Positions 23,111 to 31,234 are shown, counted from the first letter of the stretch. The stretch: 35,103 nucleotides of DNA from an uncultured Clostridia bacterium (GCA_946186245.1 CAMHMN010000025.1:1-35103), one strand, 5' to 3'. Numbers and translations: made by a program. Notes: a model not told the origin generated them from the sequence alone.

Positions 23111-23902
23111 ATGATGAATATATTGATACCGGTGCTGATCGTCGCCGGAATAGGAATACTCGCCGGACTGGGACTTTCGGCGGCTTCGGTGATCATGGCG
23201 GTTCCGGTCGACGAAACCGCCGAGAAGCTGGCAGAAGTTCTGCCCGGTGCCAACTGCGGCGCCTGCGGATTCTCCGGGTGCTCGGGATACGCCGCCGCTC
23301 TGTCCAAGGGCGAAGCGAAGGTGGGACTGTGTCCCGTCGGCGGCAAGGCAGTTGCGGACGAATGCGCCGCGATTCTCGGTGTGGACGCGGGAGACATGAC
23401 CCCCAAGGCGGCCATCGTTCGCTGTCTCGGCACCTGTGACAACACTTCCGTCAAAATGGATTACATAGGCGTGGATTCCTGCGCCGCTGCCGCCCAGCTT
23501 TACGGCGGAATGAATTCCTGCCGCTTCGGCTGCATCGGTCTCGGAGACTGCGCGAGGGAATGCGAATATCACGCCATCGAGCTTTGCAACGAATTGGCGA
23601 TTGTTGACCGCAATCTCTGCGTCGGCTGCGGAAAATGCGCCAAGGTCTGTCCCAAGCAGCTGATCGAGATCACCGACCGCAAGTCTGCTGCCGTGGTAAT
23701 GTGCTCCAATAAGGACAAGGGCGCGATTACCCGCAAGGTCTGCAAGGTGGGCTGCATCGGTTGTATGAAGTGTCAGAAGAACTGTCCGTCCGGCGCGATC
23801 ACCGTCGAGAATTTCGTCGCGCACGTCGACCGTTCGCTCTGCACCAATTGCGGACTGTGCATCGAAAACTGTCCGACGCACGCGATTCAGGAAATTTTAT
23901 AA
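23111..23902 (+). CDS. rnfB: Rnf complex subunit B, polyferredoxin
   Basis: A 263-residue subunit that accepts electrons from reduced ferredoxin. An N-terminal helix (about 3-29) is followed by the Fe-S domain [10 protein letters not shown] with a downstream Cys, then a ferredoxin-like region with clusters [24 protein letters not shown] and [12 protein letters not shown], plus the [11 protein letters not shown] segment. Length and motif order are typical for clostridial RnfB. It is the last gene of the operon, 27 nt after rnfA, and is followed by a clear terminator. Confidence 0.96.
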   Translation: MMNILIPVLIVAGIGILAGLGLSAASVIMAVPVDETAEKLAEVLPGANCGACGFSGCSGYAAALSKGEAKVGLCPVGGKAVADECAAILGVDAGDMTPKAAIVRCLGTCDNTSVKMDYIGVDSCAAAAQLYGGMNSCRFGCIGLGDCARECEYHAIELCNELAIVDRNLCVGCGKCAKVCPKQLIEITDRKSAAVVMCSNKDKGAITRKVCKVGCIGCMKCQKNCPSGAITVENFVAHVDRSLCTNCGLCIENCPTHAIQEIL

Positions 23903-23915
23903 GATTCATTCCATG

Positions 23916-23962
23916 CCGTCCGGTTTGACCGCAAAAGACATGCCGGACGGATTTTTGTTTTC
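23916..23962 (+). terminator. Terminator of the rnf operon
   Basis: CCGTCCGG (23916-23923) and CCGGACGG (23943-23950) form a perfect 8-bp stem, followed by ATTTTTGTTTT. Confidence 0.88.
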
Positions 23963-23979
23963 TCCCGAAAAAATTTCAT

Positions 23980-24008
23980 TTGACAAGCGCATAAAAATAT
24001 TGTAGAAT
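23980..24008 (+). promoter_or_regulatory. Promoter of rnpB
   Basis: TTGACA (23980-23985), 17 nt, TAGAAT (24003-24008); the predicted start falls at the RNA's P1 stem. Confidence 0.85.
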
Positions 24009-24016
24009 TAAAAAAT

Positions 24017-24361
24017 GAGCAGAATAAACGGTCGCGTGCTTTGCTCCAAAGGGCATTGCATGAGGAAAGTCCGAGCATCGCAGGGCAGGATAACGGCTAA
24101 CGGCCGCCGAGGGTGACCTCAGGAAAAGTGCAACAGAGATATACCGCCATTCCTTCGGGAGTGGTAAGGGTGGAAAGGCGAGGTAAGAGCTCACCGGTCA
24201 TTTTGGAGACAAAAGGACCCTGTAAACTCTATCCGATGCAACATCGTGGAGGGACATATGCGGCTGCCCGTCGCGTCCCGTGGAGATGGCTGGAGCTGTG
24301 CAGCAATGTACAGTCGAGATAGATGACCGTTCACGACAGAACTCGGCTTACAGTTCTGCTC
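24017..24361 (+). ncRNA. rnpB: RNase P RNA (M1 RNA, class A)
   Basis: The catalytic RNA of ribonuclease P, which matures tRNA 5' ends. Conserved blocks are unmistakable: GAGGAAAGTCCGAGC (from about 24061), CAGGATAACGGC, GTGCAACAGAGATATACCGC, GGGTGGAAAGGCGAGGTAAG, AAACTCTATCCGATGCAACA and the 3' block AGATGACCGTTCACGACAGA. The ends were set by the P1 helix GAGCAGAA (24017-24024) pairing with TTCTGCTC (24354-24361), followed at once by a T-run that can terminate. The length of about 345 nt is normal for class A. Open frames inside it are spurious. Confidence 0.96.
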
Positions 24362-24473
24362 ATTTTTTTACAATTCACAAGCGCTTTCATATTTTCACGC
24401 ATGGCGGCATATACATGATACAGCGCTTATTCAAAAATATCCGGCATGGGTCTGTTCGGGAGGAGTGCCCGCG

Positions 24474-25067
24474 ATGAGCAGTTTTATTTGTGACGATAAG
24501 CAGGTGTGGAAAAAGACGGTCGCCGTCAAAAGCCGACGGTTCGATTCCGACGCATGGCGAGGCGCCGAGCTTTGGGATTTGCTTGACGAGGACGGAATGC
24601 CTGTGGGCGCGACACACGTCCGCGGCGAAAAGATGCCGCACGGCGCCTATCACAGGGTGGTTGAAATCTTCACCGTCAATTCAAAAGGGGAATTGCTGGT
24701 GACGAAACGCGCTCTCGAAAAGAAACCCTACCCCAATATGTGGGAAACAACCGGCGGCGCAGTGGTCGCGGGCGAGGATTCGCTCGACGCCGCACGGCGT
24801 GAACTGAGGGAGGAGACCGGCATCGAAGTCGGCAGCGGCGAACTGCATCTGTTGCTGACACACAGAAGTCAATCCGCTTTTGTGGACATTTACCTGGCCC
24901 GAAAGGATGTTCCTGCAGAAAACCTGACCATGCAGCCAGGCGAAACCACAGAAGCCAGATGGGTGACATTTGCCGAATTCGACCGCATGATCGGCGACGG
25001 GCTGGTTCCGGCTCCGGTGTGCAGACGGTACGCTGTGATCAAATGCATTCTGATGAATGAAATATAA
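24474..25067 (+). CDS. Nudix hydrolase
   Basis: A 197-residue enzyme of the family that cleaves nucleoside-diphosphate-X compounds. The complete Nudix box G-x5-E-x7-RELREETGI runs at about residues 95-117, with the metal-binding RExxEE core intact. The upstream WDLLDEDG, RGEKMPHGAYHRVVEIF and KKPYPNMWETTGG resemble the YfcD/IDI-like Nudix branch. The ATG at 24474 has GGAGG 10 nt upstream; an in-frame GTG at 24465 lies inside that ribosome site and is rejected. About 110 nt without a gene separate it from rnpB, with no clear promoter, so it may depend partly on read-through from rnpB. Substrate unknown. Confidence 0.92.
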   Translation: MSSFICDDKQVWKKTVAVKSRRFDSDAWRGAELWDLLDEDGMPVGATHVRGEKMPHGAYHRVVEIFTVNSKGELLVTKRALEKKPYPNMWETTGGAVVAGEDSLDAARRELREETGIEVGSGELHLLLTHRSQSAFVDIYLARKDVPAENLTMQPGETTEARWVTFAEFDRMIGDGLVPAPVCRRYAVIKCILMNEI

Positions 25068-25075
25068 TGCATGTC

Positions 25076-25123
25076 AAAAACCGCTCCGGACGGCAGTCTT
25101 TCACGACTGCGCATCCGGAGCGG
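25076..25123. terminator. Bidirectional terminator between Nudix and yraN
   Basis: CCGCTCCGGA (25081-25090) and TCCGGAGCGG (25114-25123) form a 10-bp stem with an inner GCAGTC/GACTGC stem. The minus-strand exit reads TTTTT, while the plus-strand exit has only a mixed A/T tract. Confidence 0.8.
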
Positions 25124-25148
25124 AATCTATTATTTTGACGCAAAATGA

Positions 25149-25550
25149 TTATAAAAAACCGTTATAATCATGCGCCGTTATCGCGTTTTTGTACCATCGC
25201 AACCCATCAACGGCAAACTGTTCCCTTTCGTCCATGACAAACCAGTGTCCTTCGACGTCAATCACGTCGATTCTAGGCTGGAGTTTTATTGGGTTTTCTC
25301 TGAGAAATAAAAGCGCTGTTTTAATGATCTTCTGCTTCTTTTCGGAGGTCACGGCGACAAAGCCCTTGTAGCGCGAGGCTTTGGTGCGGGTCTTGACCTC
25401 GACAAATACCAGAAATCTTTCGTTTTTGACGATCAGGTCGATCTCCCCGAACTTCGTCTGATAATTCCGTGCCACAAGCTCAAAGCCGTTTTTGAGAAGC
25501 ATTTCCAGCGCCGCGTCCTCCCCTGCCCTACCTGTCGCGCCTATGTTCAA
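25149..25550 (-). CDS. UPF0102 family protein, YraN-like putative endonuclease
   Basis: A 133-residue protein with the compact restriction-endonuclease-like fold of UPF0102/YraN. The motif is GRAGEDAALEMLLKNGFEL at the N-terminus, then ARNYQTKFGEIDLI and VFVEVKTRT, giving the D/E-x-K metal site pattern (Glu and Asp of GEIDLI, Glu and Lys of VEVKTR). It is often near ribosomal or DNA-processing genes in other genomes, but its cellular role is not established. The start is TTG at 25550, with AAAGGAGG 8 nt upstream; no ATG fits. A minus-strand TAGAAT (25589-25594) could be its -10 box. Confidence 0.88.
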   Translation of the reverse strand: MNIGATGRAGEDAALEMLLKNGFELVARNYQTKFGEIDLIVKNERFLVFVEVKTRTKASRYKGFVAVTSEKKQKIIKTALLFLRENPIKLQPRIDVIDVEGHWFVMDEREQFAVDGLRWYKNAITAHDYNGFL

Positions 25551-25630
25551 TGCCGCCGCCTCCTTTATCTTGTTATTTCATCTTGTTTATTCTATCATAC
25601 TTCTTTCTGTTTTTCCACTGTTTTAGGGAA

Positions 25631-27622
25631 TTACGGAGCGATTTTGTCTTTGGGCGATACGGTGAAGGTGTTGTGAGATTTGAAATCTGTCCACGATTGC
25701 TTGAACTTCTTGACCTTTTTGAATTCTGCCTTCGTGAAACCGTATGCATTGCAGTATCTGGGATCGTAATAGGTGATTTTTTTACCGTGAAAACAGTACT
25801 GGAAATGGATCGGCACGACAGCGTCCAGATCGGAAGCATCTCCGATATTCATTTTCCAGTCATACGTTTCTATGCTGGCCGCGTAATTATAACAGTCGGT
25901 GGTACAGGCGACAACCTTCCCGTTTTTGAGAGCTGCAAATCGGCATTTAATGAACCAAGTTCCGTCAGCATAAGAATTTTCATCTATCAAATCATGATCA
26001 CTGTTGATCAATAACTGTTTTCGGCCAAGTGATTCAACGGTTTGTAAATTGATCTGCCCGACTGTCAGCTTCATATCTCCTACTTCGGTGGCGTATTCGG
26101 GGGAAAGGATTTTGTCGGGAACGGCATTTTCGTCCTCCTCGTATTCTTCCCACCAATCATTTTTTTTGATACGCATCTCTTTAAACTTCTTTTTCTTAGC
26201 GGTGCTTTCCAGATCGATCCATGCGTCTTTGGCGCAGACAAGGCCGGAATACTCGCGTTGGTCATCGCAATTGATATACTTATACGACAGATTCATGACA
26301 CAGAATTCATAATCCTTACCGATATGGTTCTTGACAAAACTGAAATACTGATCCATGTCTGAGTTGTCTAATCCATCAATCAAACCTTCATAATCGGTTC
26401 CGAAAAACATCTCGACGCCCAGACCTTCAAAATCCGTCAGGAAGAAGTAATATTTCCCATCCACTTCAAACACCTGATTGGAGCCTCCGTTGTCTGCATT
26501 GCCGTATGTGCCGGAGTAAGCGTGATGATCCAGCAGCATTAGATTGTCCGTTCCGGTTCCTGCCGGATAATTGAGGCACAATCTTGCTTCAACGCTGCCG
26601 CGACGCGGTTGATTGTCGTGCTGATACCCCTTGGGCTGCATGAAAGCATCCGCTTCGATATCCAGTCTGCCTTTTTTGTCCTTAAGATTGTATTTGGCCA
26701 GATCGTTCAGAGGAATGAGTTCCACCATGATGCTGCTTGAATGCTCAAAGACAGACAGCTTTTTAAAGTCAAATGTCATATCTCCCACTGTGTAGGAATA
26801 ATCCAGCTTATATTCATCCAGCGCGATAGCGTCGCTTGTCAGCGTTATCGGGAATTCAAAATCCATTTCCGCCAGCTGTTCAGACTTGTATCTGTCACGG
26901 AACAGCTGCACGTCTATACTGACCTTGCAATAAATTTTCTTTTTATCCGAATTGATCACTTTTTCCATGTGGGGGATAAAAATCTGATATGTCCTGACAT
27001 AATCGTTCAGCCGTTCATCACCGTATTCGGTGATGATATTCGGATAGGCCGCTCTGCCTGCCTCCGTCACAAGCACCGTATCGCCGTAATCCCCCGCTTT
27101 GGTATTGGCATCGAGAATATCACACGAATTACCTTTATTGTCATAAATCTTTCCGGACAAAAAGGTCATGATTTTAATATATGGTTCCTGTTTTTCCGAT
27201 AGATCTGATTTTACCTTGTCAAAATTTTCCGCCGTCATCAGATATAAGAAATTGCCTGACACACGGGCCTCCACGATCTCGATGGTGCAGTCGTTTTCCG
27301 TCTGTTTCATGGTGACAGAAAAAGCCCCGTTCAGCCATGACTTGAAAGCGTGCAGCGCGCTTTCCGCTGCACTGACGACATAGCCGCCTGCAGGAGTTCC
27401 TGCCAGCACGATGATAATCAGCGCGGCCACGGCGGCGACACGCATCGTTATCTTCTTTTTCAGCGCTTTTCTGGCGGCGTTTTCCTGCTCTCGTTCCTTG
27501 GCAAGCTCGATGGTTTTCAGCATCAGTTCTTCCGGATTTTCGTAGCCCCGCATGATCACGTCGGCTGTGACGCGTTCCTCTGTTTCGCTTTGATTGCGGT
27601 TAAACAGCTTCAGTTCCGTCAT
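25631..27622 (-). CDS. Probable anti-sigma factor with large extracytoplasmic domain
   Basis: A 663-residue single-pass membrane protein. Residues 1-58 are cytoplasmic and charged (EELMLKTIELAKEREQENA); one helix spans about 61-82 (VAAVAALIIIVLAGTPAGGY); about 580 residues then lie outside. The segment after the helix (SAAESALHAFKSWLNGAFSV) resembles DUF4179-type anti-sigma proteins of gut Firmicutes. The ATG overlaps the stop of the ECF sigma gene (ATGA), with AGGAGAGG inside the sigma coding end, so the two are translationally coupled, the usual sigma/anti-sigma arrangement. The remaining ectodomain is rich in Asp, Lys and Tyr and has no repeat or catalytic motif I recognise; it is much larger than a typical anti-sigma sensor. 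The signal sensed is unknown. Confidence 0.75.
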   Translation of the reverse strand: MTELKLFNRNQSETEERVTADVIMRGYENPEELMLKTIELAKEREQENAARKALKKKITMRVAAVAALIIIVLAGTPAGGYVVSAAESALHAFKSWLNGAFSVTMKQTENDCTIEIVEARVSGNFLYLMTAENFDKVKSDLSEKQEPYIKIMTFLSGKIYDNKGNSCDILDANTKAGDYGDTVLVTEAGRAAYPNIITEYGDERLNDYVRTYQIFIPHMEKVINSDKKKIYCKVSIDVQLFRDRYKSEQLAEMDFEFPITLTSDAIALDEYKLDYSYTVGDMTFDFKKLSVFEHSSSIMVELIPLNDLAKYNLKDKKGRLDIEADAFMQPKGYQHDNQPRRGSVEARLCLNYPAGTGTDNLMLLDHHAYSGTYGNADNGGSNQVFEVDGKYYFFLTDFEGLGVEMFFGTDYEGLIDGLDNSDMDQYFSFVKNHIGKDYEFCVMNLSYKYINCDDQREYSGLVCAKDAWIDLESTAKKKKFKEMRIKKNDWWEEYEEDENAVPDKILSPEYATEVGDMKLTVGQINLQTVESLGRKQLLINSDHDLIDENSYADGTWFIKCRFAALKNGKVVACTTDCYNYAASIETYDWKMNIGDASDLDAVVPIHFQYCFHGKKITYYDPRYCNAYGFTKAEFKKVKKFKQSWTDFKSHNTFTVSPKDKIAP

Positions 27623-28113
27623 GATTTCTCCTCTCCTTTCATCACAAGCTCTTTGTATTGCTTTTTCGCCCTGGCGAGCAGCGATTTCACACAGTCTACA
27701 CTGTCGCCCGTCATTCTGGCGATCTCCTTCAGTGTGTACCCGCAGTCAAAATGCAGCATGAGCACCTCGCGGTGGCGGGGATTCAATTGCTCGATCCGCT
27801 CGATGAATACTGCGTTTCGCTCGAGCTGCGAGATGAATTCGCTGTCGGTCATATCGTCCTGGGCAATGGCTTCCTCAAAGTCGACACGCTTGGAATGCGC
27901 CGCCGATTTGTACATGTCCTTGGTGATATTGATGGTCACCCGGATGAACCACGCCTTGGCGTGCTGTTCGTCGCGGAATTTCGGCTGCTTGTCTATGTAC
28001 CGCAAAAAGACCTCCTGATACACGTCGTCCGCGTCGGAGGGCTGATTCGTCCTCGCCAGCGCCAGCACATGTACCAGCTTTGAGTATTGTTGGATTATCT
28101 CGGTTGTTGTCAT
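27619..28113 (-). CDS. ECF-type RNA polymerase sigma factor
   Basis: A 164-residue group IV sigma factor. Region 2 is seen in DADDVYQEVFLRYIDKQPKF and HAKAWFIRVTINITKDMYKS (core and -10 recognition); region 4 in LNPRHREVLMLHFDCGYTLKEIARM and VKSLLARAKKQYKELV (the -35-binding helix-turn-helix). The ATG at 28113 has AAGGAGG 9 nt upstream; a GTG directly before it is possible, and a further start at 28149 lacks a site. It overlaps the downstream membrane anti-sigma gene by 4 nt. A candidate ECF-type promoter just upstream suggests autoregulation. Confidence 0.9.
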   Translation of the reverse strand: MTTTEIIQQYSKLVHVLALARTNQPSDADDVYQEVFLRYIDKQPKFRDEQHAKAWFIRVTINITKDMYKSAAHSKRVDFEEAIAQDDMTDSEFISQLERNAVFIERIEQLNPRHREVLMLHFDCGYTLKEIARMTGDSVDCVKSLLARAKKQYKELVMKGEEKS

Positions 28114-28137
28114 CACTTTTGACCTCCTTACACCATA

Positions 28138-28166
28138 TAAACGATCCACACGGGTAAAAGGTGTCG
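28138..28166 (-). promoter_or_regulatory. Candidate autoregulated ECF promoter of the sigma gene
   Basis: On the minus strand CGACACCTTTT (28156-28166) resembles the ECF -35 (T/G)GAACCTTTT, and CGTTTA (from 28143 down) the CGT-type -10, with a spacing close to that of SigW-class promoters. No sigma-A promoter is visible here. Confidence 0.45.
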
Positions 28167-28187
28167 CAAAAAAAATGATTTCATCAA

Positions 28188-28228
28188 AAAAACAGGCTCT
28201 CCAGCCTGACGCACAGGAGCCTGTTTTT
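28188..28228 (-). terminator. Terminator of the DUF4364 gene
   Basis: AAAAACAGGCTC (28188-28199) and GAGCCTGTTTTT (28217-28228) form a perfect 12-bp stem. On the minus strand it exits in TTTTTTT. Confidence 0.85.
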
Positions 28229-28258
28229 CACGGTAAAACGAAATATGCTATCAAAAAT

Positions 28259-28858
28259 TCAGATCTTGATGACCGGCTTCTTGGGCTTGGGGGCAATCTG
28301 CGGCGTGTCGGTGAGCTGCGCCATGACCACACGGTAGAGGGTTTCCGGATCATCAAGGAATCGGTCGCGCACCACGGTGGCGTAATTATAGGTCGGCACA
28401 TACACCTTGACGCTCATGGTTTCCATGGTGCCGTCATTCACCGTGCAGGTGACATGATATCCCTTGTCGCAGACCTCGATGCGGGTCTTGTTCTGCTTGC
28501 TGACGTGACGGCGGTTGATAAGCTTGGACATAGCGTCCAGCGACTTTTCCCTTACGGTCATGGGAAGCGCGTCATAGAGCGTATCGGCAATGATCTTGCC
28601 GCTTTCGGTAATCACCAGCGCTCCGTCCTCGACATTCTCCGTGACATTTCCATGCTTGATGAGGGAAGATATCGCGTCGCTCGCTTCAAAATAATTGGCA
28701 AGTCCACGGTCGAGGAATATATCGGTCATTTCCTTGCGCGAAAGCGGCTGCGTGCTGTGACTGAGCAAAAAACAAACCAGCACCTTGATGTCGCTCTTGT
28801 TCTTGAGTCCGTCGGGTCTTACGCCCCCGGTGAATGCGTCAATATTGTCCTGCTGCAT
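28259..28858 (-). CDS. DUF4364 family protein (winged-helix-like)
   Basis: A 199-residue soluble protein. The N-terminal half (NKSDIKVLVCFLLSHSTQPL, KEMTDIFL, NYFEASDAISSLIKHGNV) looks like a winged-helix domain, followed by TESGKIIADTLYDALPMTVREKSL. The C-terminal half is beta-rich with a basic, proline-containing tail (KPKKPVIKI). This pattern fits the DUF4364 family of clostridial proteins, presumed transcriptional or regulatory but uncharacterised. The ATG at 28858 has AAGGAGG 9 nt upstream; the frame extends 21 codons further without a ribosome site. It has its own promoter and terminator and stands alone. Confidence 0.8.
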   Translation of the reverse strand: MQQDNIDAFTGGVRPDGLKNKSDIKVLVCFLLSHSTQPLSRKEMTDIFLDRGLANYFEASDAISSLIKHGNVTENVEDGALVITESGKIIADTLYDALPMTVREKSLDAMSKLINRRHVSKQNKTRIEVCDKGYHVTCTVNDGTMETMSVKVYVPTYNYATVVRDRFLDDPETLYRVVMAQLTDTPQIAPKPKKPVIKI

Positions 28859-28902
28859 CTGCGCAAGCCTCCTTTTTTGAGTAGAATTACTTTTCCTTTT
28901 AT

Positions 28903-28931
28903 ATTTTACCCTGAATTTCACATGATTGCAA
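28903..28931 (-). promoter_or_regulatory. Promoter of the DUF4364 gene
   Basis: On the minus strand TTGCAA (28926-28931), 17 nt, TAAAAT (28903-28908). Confidence 0.7.
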
Positions 28932-29026
28932 TAGCTAATATTTTAAATCTTATTGACATCGCACAAATTCCTGTTAAAAATTTACTGAAAAAATTTTATA
29001 AACCTGTTCCATTTTTCACTCCTATA

Positions 29027-29035
29027 TGGTATAAT
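29027..29035 (+). promoter_or_regulatory. Extended -10 promoter of the CpXC gene
   Basis: TG-G-TATAAT (29027-29035). No -35 match lies 17 nt upstream, so the TG extension probably compensates. It is 28 nt before the start codon. Confidence 0.6.
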
Positions 29036-29063
29036 CATTCAGAAAGGATGTGTCGCATCAGCA

Positions 29064-29792
29064 ATGGAGAACAAAAAGTACACAATCAAATGCCCTGAGT
29101 GCGGAGCCGATGTGGAGGTTTCACGCCCTGCAATAATCAACGTGCAAAACGATCCGGAATATAAAATCAAGGTGCTCACCGGCGAGCTTTTCAACGAGAA
29201 ATGCCCGAAGTGCGGACAGGGACTCCAGGTCGTTTCCAGAATTACCTATCACGACATGGAAAAGCGTCTCATGGTTTACTTCCGTCCCGTCACTTCCCAG
29301 GATGAGCTTAAAACCTTTGACTACGAGGCCATCAGAAGCGCTATCGAGGACAATTTCAAGGCTCCCAATTACGCCATTCGTGTGGTCACTACCGTCAACG
29401 AACTCATGGAAAAGATCAAAATCGCCGAATTCGGACTCAATGACGGCGTGATCGAGATTGCCAAGTTCGTCTATTTTGATATATTCACCAAGCAGTTTGA
29501 GAACATCGGCGTGGTCAATATCTATTATGAACGCCGTGACGACAAGAATGCCCTGATCTTCTTCTGCAATGACGGGCAGACACGTTCCATATTCATTGAT
29601 CCGGACGTCTATGCCTCCATCGAAAAGCGCTTTTCCGCCGTTTGCAAGGCAATTTACACTTCCCGCGTCTGTATGGTCGGCCGCGACTGGGCACTCCGCA
29701 TGATCAAGGCGTACAGCAAGCTGGACGGCGACAAGCAGGAGCCTGTCACTGACATTAAGCCTGAATTGAAGCTGCTCAATTCCGACAACTGA
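29064..29792 (+). CDS. CpXC domain protein
   Basis: A 242-residue protein whose N-terminus carries two CPxC zinc-knuckle pairs, CPECG (Cys10, Cys13) and CPKCG (Cys47, Cys50), the defining feature of the CpXC domain. The rest is mixed alpha/beta with alternating acidic and aromatic segments and no catalytic motif I recognise. No signal or membrane segment is present, so it is cytoplasmic. The ATG follows AAAGGA by an unusually long 15 nt, yet no other start is in frame. CpXC proteins are common in clostridia and uncharacterised. Confidence 0.82.
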   Translation: MENKKYTIKCPECGADVEVSRPAIINVQNDPEYKIKVLTGELFNEKCPKCGQGLQVVSRITYHDMEKRLMVYFRPVTSQDELKTFDYEAIRSAIEDNFKAPNYAIRVVTTVNELMEKIKIAEFGLNDGVIEIAKFVYFDIFTKQFENIGVVNIYYERRDDKNALIFFCNDGQTRSIFIDPDVYASIEKRFSAVCKAIYTSRVCMVGRDWALRMIKAYSKLDGDKQEPVTDIKPELKLLNSDN

Positions 29793-29827
29793 CGGATTTT
29801 GAACAGATTTTGACAACATAAACCGTT

Positions 29828-29875
29828 GCCCGGCAGATTCACCAGTTGATGAATCTGCCGGGCGGCTTTTTATTT
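29828..29875 (+). terminator. Terminator of the CpXC gene
   Basis: GCCCGGCAGATTCA (29828-29841) and TGAATCTGCCGGGC (29850-29863) form a perfect 14-bp stem, followed by TTTTTATTT. Confidence 0.92.
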
Positions 29876-29885
29876 GATGCAATTG

Positions 29886-30332
29886 TCATATTCCATTGGC
29901 GAAAATATTGCTCAACCGCGCTTCAAAATCCACGTCTGAACAGTAGCCGCTCTTGTTGAGCTTGTAGTATTCGTCAATGGCGAGCAGGTTCCAGTCGCCG
30001 TCGGAATAATCGGTCAGCCGATGCAGGAATCCGACGCACTGCGCCTTGTCTATCGCGCCGGAATAGTATTTGTCACGGATCACACCGATGAGCGAACGCT
30101 GCACAGCATTGCCTGCCTGACGGTCGGCGGTATAATTTCCCTGCATATTGTAGAAAATCACGTTGATTACCTCATCCTGTCCTTTGTCCAGCGAGAGGAA
30201 TACGTCGGTGTAAATGTAAGGTACGTCCTTTTCCCGGAGAGCCGCGTTGAGAAATTCCCGCAGTTCATCCAGTGTCAGTAGTCCCATGTCAAGACCGATC
30301 TCAAATTTTGCCATTTGCTCGTATGCCGTCAA
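29886..30332 (-). CDS. Unrecognised acidic soluble protein
   Basis: A 148-residue acidic protein without membrane segments. It starts with a helix (YEQMAKFEIGLDMGLLTLDELREFLNAAL, residues 4-32), continues with a beta-rich middle (YIYTDVFLSLD, VINVIFYNMQG) and ends in helices including the aromatic DYSDGDWNLLAIDEYYKL. I recognise no family. Some bacterial immunity proteins look broadly similar in size and charge, but no toxin gene is nearby. The best start is TTG at 30332 with GGAG 10 nt upstream; an ATG six codons later (30314) has only a weak site. It has a good promoter whose -10 lies inside a perfect 10-bp inverted repeat, so it is probably repressed by a dedicated regulator. Confidence 0.7.
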   Translation of the reverse strand: MTAYEQMAKFEIGLDMGLLTLDELREFLNAALREKDVPYIYTDVFLSLDKGQDEVINVIFYNMQGNYTADRQAGNAVQRSLIGVIRDKYYSGAIDKAQCVGFLHRLTDYSDGDWNLLAIDEYYKLNKSGYCSDVDFEARLSNIFANGI

Positions 30333-30347
30333 TTTTTACTCACTCCA

Positions 30348-30396
30348 TGCTATACTTTCTGAATTGAAGTATAGCACAGCCTGCGGAAAATGTAAA
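30348..30396 (-). promoter_or_regulatory. Promoter with operator-like palindrome
   Basis: On the minus strand TTTACA (30391-30396), 17 nt, TATACT (30368-30373). The -10 lies in a perfect inverted repeat TGCTATACTT (30348-30357) / AAGTATAGCA (30367-30376) with a 9-nt centre. Confidence 0.65.
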
Positions 30397-30448
30397 TCAT
30401 TTTTTGCATTCCGTTTGATAAATTCGAGGACGCAATGGGTTCCGACAG

Positions 30449-30468
30449 GCGGTGAATTTTTTCACCGC
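30449..30468 (-). terminator. Possible terminator after the PadR-linked operon
   Basis: GCGGTGAA-tttt-TTCACCGC is a perfect 8-bp hairpin 8 nt after the stop of the membrane protein. It lacks a T-run on the minus strand, so termination is uncertain. Confidence 0.4.
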
Positions 30469-30475
30469 GATTTTC

Positions 30476-31234
30476 TCAGTCCTTTTTATCCGGATGCTCG
30501 CCGACTACATCCCGATAGCTTTTTCTCACGGCGGCGAGAATGATGAGGATGGCAACCCCCACCGCGATGAGACCGCCTAATACCAAGTCGCTTCCGGAAA
30601 GCTCCCTGGCAAAGGGTGACAGCACAAACATGCCTACCGCAAGACCCATGAGCCACGAACGTACTACGGCAAACTTTCTGTATGCTTCCACTCGTTCGGG
30701 AGAAGGAAGTACATTATACTCGGGCTTTTTCACTAATTCAAAATACTTTTCCCTTCCGACGACAGCCTTGACACACAGCATAACTCCCACGGCGATCATA
30801 GAGCCGAATACAAAATTCGTCATCGTTTCGCTGGCAAACAGTTGCTCATATGATGCATAGCCTAAAGGGGCAAAAATAAACAGTATCACTGCGACTGCGA
30901 TCAAAACCGCCGCAAATATCCTGTATTTCTCATAGGCCATCTCCGTTTCCTTTGAAGCTGGAAGGGTCAATTTCGCCGGAGCAGGAGCCGCAGTGTTGAC
31001 AGGTGCAGGCTGAAGCTCGCTGCGGATGTCCTCTATCGAGCCGAATTCTCCGACAATTCTGCCGAAAGCCGCATCCTCGCTTTCACCGGCCTCGACAAGT
31101 CCGTTATACTTATCCAGCATGGAGCAGTACATTTCCTCCTTCATGCGGGCTGCCTGTTCCGTCTTGGGAAGCGAAGCAAAAATATTGTCAAGATAGGTTC
31201 TGATTTTGCCATTGTTGGTTTCCATGTGTTCCAT
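30476..31234 (-). CDS. HAAS-domain membrane protein, PadR operon partner
   Basis: A 252-residue protein with an N-terminal helical domain (about 8-75: IRTYLDNIFASLPKTEQAA, EMYCSMLDKYNGLVEAGESE, AFGRIVGEFGSIEDIRSEL) of the HAAS/DUF1700 type, which typically sits in front of membrane regions in PadR-regulated genes. A Pro/Ala linker follows, then four hydrophobic helices in two pairs (about 108-128, 140-160, 195-215, 225-245). The ATG at 31234 has AAAGGA 10 nt upstream. It starts 38 nt after the PadR gene on the same strand, so the two form an operon under the palindromic operator. A role in envelope stress or transport is typical for such pairs but not shown here. Confidence 0.78.
   Translation of the reverse strand: MEHMETNNGKIRTYLDNIFASLPKTEQAARMKEEMYCSMLDKYNGLVEAGESEDAAFGRIVGEFGSIEDIRSELQPAPVNTAAPAPAKLTLPASKETEMAYEKYRIFAAVLIAVAVILFIFAPLGYASYEQLFASETMTNFVFGSMIAVGVMLCVKAVVGREKYFELVKKPEYNVLPSPERVEAYRKFAVVRSWLMGLAVGMFVLSPFARELSGSDLVLGGLIAVGVAILIILAAVRKSYRDVVGEHPDKKD

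Noticed and set aside
24100-24322. Open frames inside the RNase P RNA gene
   Set aside because: The region is fully explained by conserved RNase P RNA blocks and the P1 helix; the frames are incidental.
29886-30332. Assignment of the orphan acidic protein as a toxin immunity protein
   Set aside because: Only size and charge suggest it; no toxin, secretion gene or family motif is nearby.
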